Source of the DNA: Clostridia bacterium
GTDB taxonomy: Bacteria; Bacillota; Clostridia; Christensenellales; CAG-138
Length of the DNA stretch: 64,000 bases
Assembly: GCA_016292635.1 (NCBI GenBank)
Contig: JAEDIC010000009.1
Span: 8,708-72,707 of the forward strand
Direction of reading: 5' to 3'
Position 1 is the stretch's first letter, and every line of letters begins with the position of its first letter. Positions 60,547-64,000 of the stretch are shown here, piece after piece. Both the position numbers and the translations under genes were made by a program. The notes under the pieces are model-generated. The model did not search any database, had not been told where the DNA came from, and was given only the letters and a program-made list of their open reading frames with translations.

Positions 60547-60861
60547 ATGGCAACGGTGTATGAAGAACGGGCAAAGGTGTTCAAGGCCCTCTGCGATGAG
60601 CGCCGGCAGCGGATATTGGAGCTGCTGCACAGTGGCGAGAAATGTGCTTGCGTATTGATTGATGAGATGGGAATGCCCCAATCGTCCCTTTCTTATCACA
60701 TGAAAATATTATGTGACTCCGGAATTGTCACAAGCTGGGAAGAGGGCAAGTGGACCCATTATCAAATCAGCAGACAAGGCAGTGAAAAAGCAATCGAACT
60801 GTTGAAAGCAATCACTGCAATTGCAGTAAACAGTGACAGCTGTGAGAACTGCTGCAAATGA
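60547..60861 (+). CDS. arsR: ArsR/SmtB-family metalloregulator
   Basis: A 104-residue winged-helix repressor released from DNA by metal(loid) binding. The inducer site is suggested by C33 and C35 in EKCACVLIDEM (the ELCVCDL-like helix) and by the C-terminal cluster C99, C102, C103 (CENCCK). The recognition helix is SSLSYHMKILCDSGIV. GAGGTGAG precedes the ATG. A permease and a Cys-rich thioredoxin follow, suggesting an arsenic-response unit. Confidence 0.92.
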   Translation: MATVYEERAKVFKALCDERRQRILELLHSGEKCACVLIDEMGMPQSSLSYHMKILCDSGIVTSWEEGKWTHYQISRQGSEKAIELLKAITAIAVNSDSCENCCK

Positions 60862-60950
60862 AGTGAAAGGCCGTCCCAATGGGGAGATGGCTTTTTACAG
60901 GCAGATCAAATCAAGTTTTATTGATGTAATTTGAAAGAAAGGACACAATT

Positions 60951-61964
60951 ATGCAAGCATTACGCACGGGGTGGGACTTTTTTCAAAACGAAATCCTCGG
61001 TATGCAGTGGCTGAACCGGCTAATAAGCACTATTCTGAGCGCCTGCGGATTAGATGCAACAGGCAAGGTTGGTGGCAGCGTTCAGTTTTTTATATATGAT
61101 ACCATAAAAATAATGGTTATGCTGGGCGTGTTGATTTTGATTATCTCATACATCCAGAGCTATTTTCCGCCGGAGCGCACGAAGAAAATCCTTGGTCGGT
61201 TTCATGGCGTCTTTGCCAACTGCGTGGCGGCCCTTTTGGGCACAGTGACGCCGTTCTGCTCCTGCTCGTCTATTCCGCTGTTTATTGGGTTTACCAGCGC
61301 AGGGCTTCCGCTGGGTGTAACCTTCTCCTTCCTGATATCCTCTCCTATGGTGGATTTGGGAAGTCTGGTGCTGCTGATGAGCGTTTTCGGTTGGAAGGTC
61401 GCCGTTGTCTATGTGATACTGGGGCTGGTGATCGCTGTGGCTGGCGGAACGCTGATTGAAAAGCTGCACTTGGAGAACCATGTGGAAGAATTTATCCGCA
61501 GAGGCAAGGCAATGGATGTTCCTCAGGAGGAACTGCGGTTCAAGGACCGGATGCGGTATGCCTGGGAACAGGTGGTAGCTACCGCCAAAAAGGTTGCGCC
61601 CTATGTGCTGATTGGCGTCGGCATAGGCGCTGTAATCCACAACTGGATTCCTGAAGAACTGATTGTGAAGACCCTGGGAACCGGAAATCCCTTAGGTGTG
61701 ATCATCGCAACCATCGCCGGCGTCCCCATGTATGCCGATATTTTCGGCACAATTCCCATTGCGGAGGCGTTGCTGGCAAAGGGCGCGCAGCTTGGCGTGG
61801 TCCTGTCCTTTATGATGGGCGTTACGACGCTGTCTCTGCCCTCCATGATTATGCTCCGCAAGGCGGTGAAGCCGAAGCTGTTGGGTATCTTTGCGGCGAT
61901 TTGCACGGTTGGAATCATCATTGTTGGCTACTTTTTTAATGCAATTCAAAACATCATAATTTAA
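60951..61964 (+). CDS. Permease of the ArsP/DUF318 family
   Basis: This family includes ArsP, an exporter of trivalent organoarsenicals, and uncharacterised paralogues. The 337-residue protein has about eight to ten membrane helices. The signature TPFCSCSSIPLFIGFTSAG has C103 and C105, the cysteine pair tied to substrate binding in ArsP; PMYADIFGTIPIAEAL is the second repeat. AAAGGACAC precedes the ATG. The arsR context supports arsenic, but the substrate is inferred. Confidence 0.87.
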   Translation: MQALRTGWDFFQNEILGMQWLNRLISTILSACGLDATGKVGGSVQFFIYDTIKIMVMLGVLILIISYIQSYFPPERTKKILGRFHGVFANCVAALLGTVTPFCSCSSIPLFIGFTSAGLPLGVTFSFLISSPMVDLGSLVLLMSVFGWKVAVVYVILGLVIAVAGGTLIEKLHLENHVEEFIRRGKAMDVPQEELRFKDRMRYAWEQVVATAKKVAPYVLIGVGIGAVIHNWIPEELIVKTLGTGNPLGVIIATIAGVPMYADIFGTIPIAEALLAKGAQLGVVLSFMMGVTTLSLPSMIMLRKAVKPKLLGIFAAICTVGIIIVGYFFNAIQNIII

Positions 61965-61977
61965 TGGAGGTATCATT

Positions 61978-62391
61978 ATGGCACTGTTCAACTTCGGAAA
62001 GAAAAAGGAAGAAGAAAAGAAGGCTCTCACCTGCTGCTGCGGCAGCACCGATACTCAAGCCGTTGAAACCGCTGGCGGTTGCTGCTGCTCTGCACCCGAG
62101 GAAAATGAATCAGCTTCCTGCTGCTGCGGCGCACCTGTTGACGGCATCTGCTGTATCAAGGTTTTAGGCGCTGGCTGCAAGTCCTGCCATGAACAGTACG
62201 AGAATGCAAAGGCCGCTGCCAGAGCCATGAGCCTGAACCTGGAGGTGGAGTATATCACCGATATGGAGAAAGTCATGGGCTACGGCGTCATGTCCATGCC
62301 CGCCATCGTGGTCAACGACAAGGTGGTCTCCATGGGTAAGGTTCTTAAAGCCGCCGATGTAGAAAAGCTGCTCCACAAGCTGGGATACTGA
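61978..62391 (+). CDS. Thioredoxin-fold protein with a triple-CCC N-terminal region
   Basis: The C-terminal 80 residues form the redox-active-disulfide-2 type thioredoxin fold: IKVLGAGCKSCHEQYENA with C67-x-x-C70, and MSMPAIVVNDKV with the cis-Pro. The first 60 residues are unusual: three CCC triplets (19-21, 35-37, 48-50) in a repeated CCC-G/S context, plus C58-C59. Small thioredoxins of this type often accompany ArsP-like permeases. The Cys-rich part probably binds or relays metal(loid), which is inference. TGGAGG precedes the ATG. Confidence 0.85.
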   Translation: MALFNFGKKKEEEKKALTCCCGSTDTQAVETAGGCCCSAPEENESASCCCGAPVDGICCIKVLGAGCKSCHEQYENAKAAARAMSLNLEVEYITDMEKVMGYGVMSMPAIVVNDKVVSMGKVLKAADVEKLLHKLGY

Positions 62392-62464
62392 TATACAAAA
62401 GGCAGCACTCATCTGCGTTCACAGCATTTATGTAAACCATACGACAGATTGAGGAGAAAAACAC

Positions 62465-62555
62465 ATGCCCTCAAGGATATGCTGATTTGATACTGAACCG
62501 CAATCCCGAAACCAGCTTGAAAACGGTAACCGAATATAAAATTTTGGATAGTTGA
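62465..62555 (+). pseudogene. Small frameshifted coding remnant
   Basis: An ATG with GAGGAG upstream reads only six codons, but the neighbouring frame continues as GYADLILNRNPETSLKTVTE and then a stop. I do not recognise the parent protein. Otherwise the 300-bp gap between the thioredoxin and blaI genes holds only a terminator and the blaI operators. Confidence 0.3.
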
Positions 62556-62562
62556 TTACATT

Positions 62563-62600
62563 ACTGCCCGTGGAAGAAATACTGTGGGCAGTTTCTTTTG
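62563..62600 (+). terminator. Terminator before blaI
   Basis: ACTGCCC pairs with GGGCAGT, with extra G-U pairs, around a 14- to 16-nt loop and is followed by TTCTTTTG. It ends the arsenic-type transcript. Confidence 0.65.
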
Positions 62601-62620
62601 TAACTTTTCCATGAACGTCG

Positions 62621-62674
62621 TTGACCTTTGCCGTCTAATAGTGTAGACTACAATCGAGGTCTAACCGTGTAGAC
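62621..62674 (+). promoter_or_regulatory. Promoter with two BlaI-type operators
   Basis: Two identical-arm palindromes, GTCTA-N6-TAGAC, lie at 62633-62648 and 62659-62674, with centres 26 bp apart. A TTGACC at 62621 with TAGACT 17 bp later places the first operator over the promoter spacer and -10. Repression by the BlaI-like protein just downstream is inferred. Confidence 0.7.
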
Positions 62675-62689
62675 AAGGAGGCTGTGAAC

Positions 62690-63061
62690 ATGGAAATCCC
62701 AAAGATTCATGAAAGCGAATACCGTTTTTGTTTAATTATGTGGGAGCATGAACCGGTTACGGCTGCCGAGCTCGTGAAGCTGTGTCAGGAGCAGCTGGGT
62801 TGGAAACGAACCACAACCTATACCGTTATCAAGCGTTTGGGTGAGCGAGGTGTGCTGAAGAACGAAAACAGTACAATTACTTCTCTTATTTCAAAAGACC
62901 AAGCACAGGCGTGTGAGATCGACGAGCTGGTTGAGAAGAAATTCGAGGGTTCTCTGCCTGCTTTTATCGCGGCATTCACAAAGCGTCAGGATATGTCCGA
63001 AGATGAACTTGACGAGGTGCAGCGCATGATTGACCGCATCAGGGAAGGAGGTTCGCAATGA
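62690..63061 (+). CDS. blaI: BlaI/MecI/CopY-family repressor
   Basis: A 123-residue penicillinase-repressor-type protein: winged helix (LGWKRTTTYTVIKRLGERGV) and a C-terminal dimerisation region. BlaI repressors are cleaved after a signal from the membrane sensor BlaR1, encoded directly downstream. ATG is chosen because AAGGAGG is 8 nt upstream; a GTG two codons earlier is too close. The next gene overlaps its stop by 4 bp. Confidence 0.93.
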   Translation: MEIPKIHESEYRFCLIMWEHEPVTAAELVKLCQEQLGWKRTTTYTVIKRLGERGVLKNENSTITSLISKDQAQACEIDELVEKKFEGSLPAFIAAFTKRQDMSEDELDEVQRMIDRIREGGSQ

Positions 63062-64000
63062 ACGAACTGTTTTTGAAAACCATCAACATGAGTATATCGG
63101 CTAGTTGGCTCATTTTGGCAGTGCTGATAATCAGACTGGTTTTGAAGAAGGCTCCCAAGTGGGTCAATGTTCTGCTTTGGGGTATTGTCGCTGTCAGACT
63201 GATTTATCCGTTCTCGATTGAAAGCGCATTGAGCCTGATTCCCAGTGCAGAAACCATCCCTATGAACATCGAAACGGATACTACACCTGCCATCGACAGC
63301 GGAATAAACGCAATCAACAGCGTGATTAACCCCGTAATTTCCGGTTCTTTCACTCCGCATCCAGCAGCCAGCGCAAATCCGTTACAGATTTGGATTCCCT
63401 TGGCTTCAGTCCTTTGGATTGCCGGGATGGCAGTGACGCTGCTCTACACCGCCATCAGCTGCTGTCGTCTGCGTCGCAAGGTCGATACTGCTGTTCTCTA
63501 TAAGGGAAACATCTTTCAGAGCGAGAATGTGAGCTCCCCATTTGTGCTTGGCATCATCAAGCCGAGAATTTATCTGCCGTTCAAATTGGACGGGCAGGAT
63601 TTGGAACACGTTGTCGCCCATGAACAGGCGCATATTCGTCGCAAAGACCACTGGTGGAAGCCCCTTGGATTCCTCCTGCTGACGATTCATTGGTTTAATC
63701 CTCTGATGTGGCTGGCTTATGTGTTGCTGTGCCGTGACATTGAGCTTGCCTGTGATGAAATGGTTATAAAGGAACTTGGCAACGAACAGAGAGCCGATTA
63801 TACTCAAGCACTTGTGGCTTGCAGCGTTAGCCGCAGAATGATTGCCGCGTGTCCTCTGGCTTTTGGCGAGGTCGGTATAAAAGAAAGGGTGAAGTCCGTG
63901 ATGAACTATAAGAAGCCTGCGTTCTGGATTATTATTCTGGCAGTTATTGCCTGTGTGATCGTTGCGGTCTGCTTTTTGACCAACCCGATGGGATTCCAAT
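63058..64000 (+). CDS. blaR1: BlaR1/MecR1-like M56 sensor peptidase, N-terminal part
   Basis: The gene runs off the window after about 314 codons. Visible are N-terminal helices (SWLILAVLIIRLVLKK, VNVLLWGIVAVRLIYPF), a third helix near 112-134, and the M56 zinc-peptidase domain with HEQAH at 188-192 and ELACDEMVIKEL further on. The last helix (FWIIILAVIACVIVAVCFL) precedes what should be an extracellular sensor domain. Whether that domain is beta-lactam-binding cannot be seen. ATGA overlap with blaI indicates coupling. Confidence 0.92.
   Translation, partial: MNELFLKTINMSISASWLILAVLIIRLVLKKAPKWVNVLLWGIVAVRLIYPFSIESALSLIPSAETIPMNIETDTTPAIDSGINAINSVINPVISGSFTPHPAASANPLQIWIPLASVLWIAGMAVTLLYTAISCCRLRRKVDTAVLYKGNIFQSENVSSPFVLGIIKPRIYLPFKLDGQDLEHVVAHEQAHIRRKDHWWKPLGFLLLTIHWFNPLMWLAYVLLCRDIELACDEMVIKELGNEQRADYTQALVACSVSRRMIAACPLAFGEVGIKERVKSVMNYKKPAFWIIILAVIACVIVAVCFLTNPMGFQ

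Noticed and set aside
1..64000. tRNA, rRNA, CRISPR arrays, complete insertion sequences, origins
   Set aside because: I saw no cloverleaf, no rRNA-like stretch, no regularly spaced repeats, and no transposase or integrase frame.

Overview
This 64-kb window (about half G+C) is most likely a chromosomal segment of a spore-forming Clostridia bacterium (Bacillota). It carries a complete spoIIIA operon, spoIVB, spo0A, gerW-type ytfJ, ymxH and dacF. The gene order is typical of Clostridia, Shine-Dalgarno sites are strong, and a Na+-pumping decarboxylase is present. I cannot name the genus. No rRNA or tRNA gene and no CRISPR array was seen.

Layout. 0-8 kb: chaperone and translation genes (dnaK end, dnaJ, prmA, rsmE, mtaB, hinT, rpsU), then ymxH, nrdR and pgeF. 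8-13 kb: an unidentified membrane protein and spoIIIAA-AH, with a drastically shortened spoIIIAF. 13-25.2 kb: asp23/amaP, nusB, folD, xseAB, ispA, dxs, tlyA, nadK, argR, recN, spoIVB. 25.2-28 kb: a patch of unrelated genes separating spoIVB from spo0A. 28-36.7 kb: an atypical spo0A, a possible spoIIM, deoB, a D,D-carboxypeptidase-like pseudoenzyme, an M50 protease, scpAB, DUF2953, ytfJ, dacF, rluB. 36.8-40.3 kb: Na+-translocating oxaloacetate decarboxylase operon. 40.6-45 kb: a large lamin-tail/CotH lipoprotein and a barnase-barstar pair. 45-50.3 kb: two tandem paralogous two-component systems. 50.3-52.6 kb: a radical SAM protein, a structured RNA candidate and a solute-binding-like protein. 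52.6-60.2 kb: murB, rapZ, whiA, dnaE, rlmD. 60.2-64 kb: a decayed rlmD tail, an ArsR/permease/Cys-rich thioredoxin module and a BlaI-BlaR1 pair cut by the window end.

Most notable signals. (1) Two copies, 38 kb apart, of a roughly 180-190 bp multi-hairpin element with inverted ends. Each is flanked by direct copies of a complete intrinsic-terminator hairpin, and the two copies keep the same order of hairpins although most stems differ in sequence. (2) Spo0A in which two of the conserved receiver residues are replaced. (3) SpoIIIAF reduced to its membrane anchor. (4) A secreted D,D-carboxypeptidase homologue with altered catalytic motifs, encoded about 3 kb from an intact paralogue. (5) Terminator hairpins that contain the ribosome-binding site of the next gene. 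(6) A roughly 175-nt structured RNA candidate with its own promoter and terminator.
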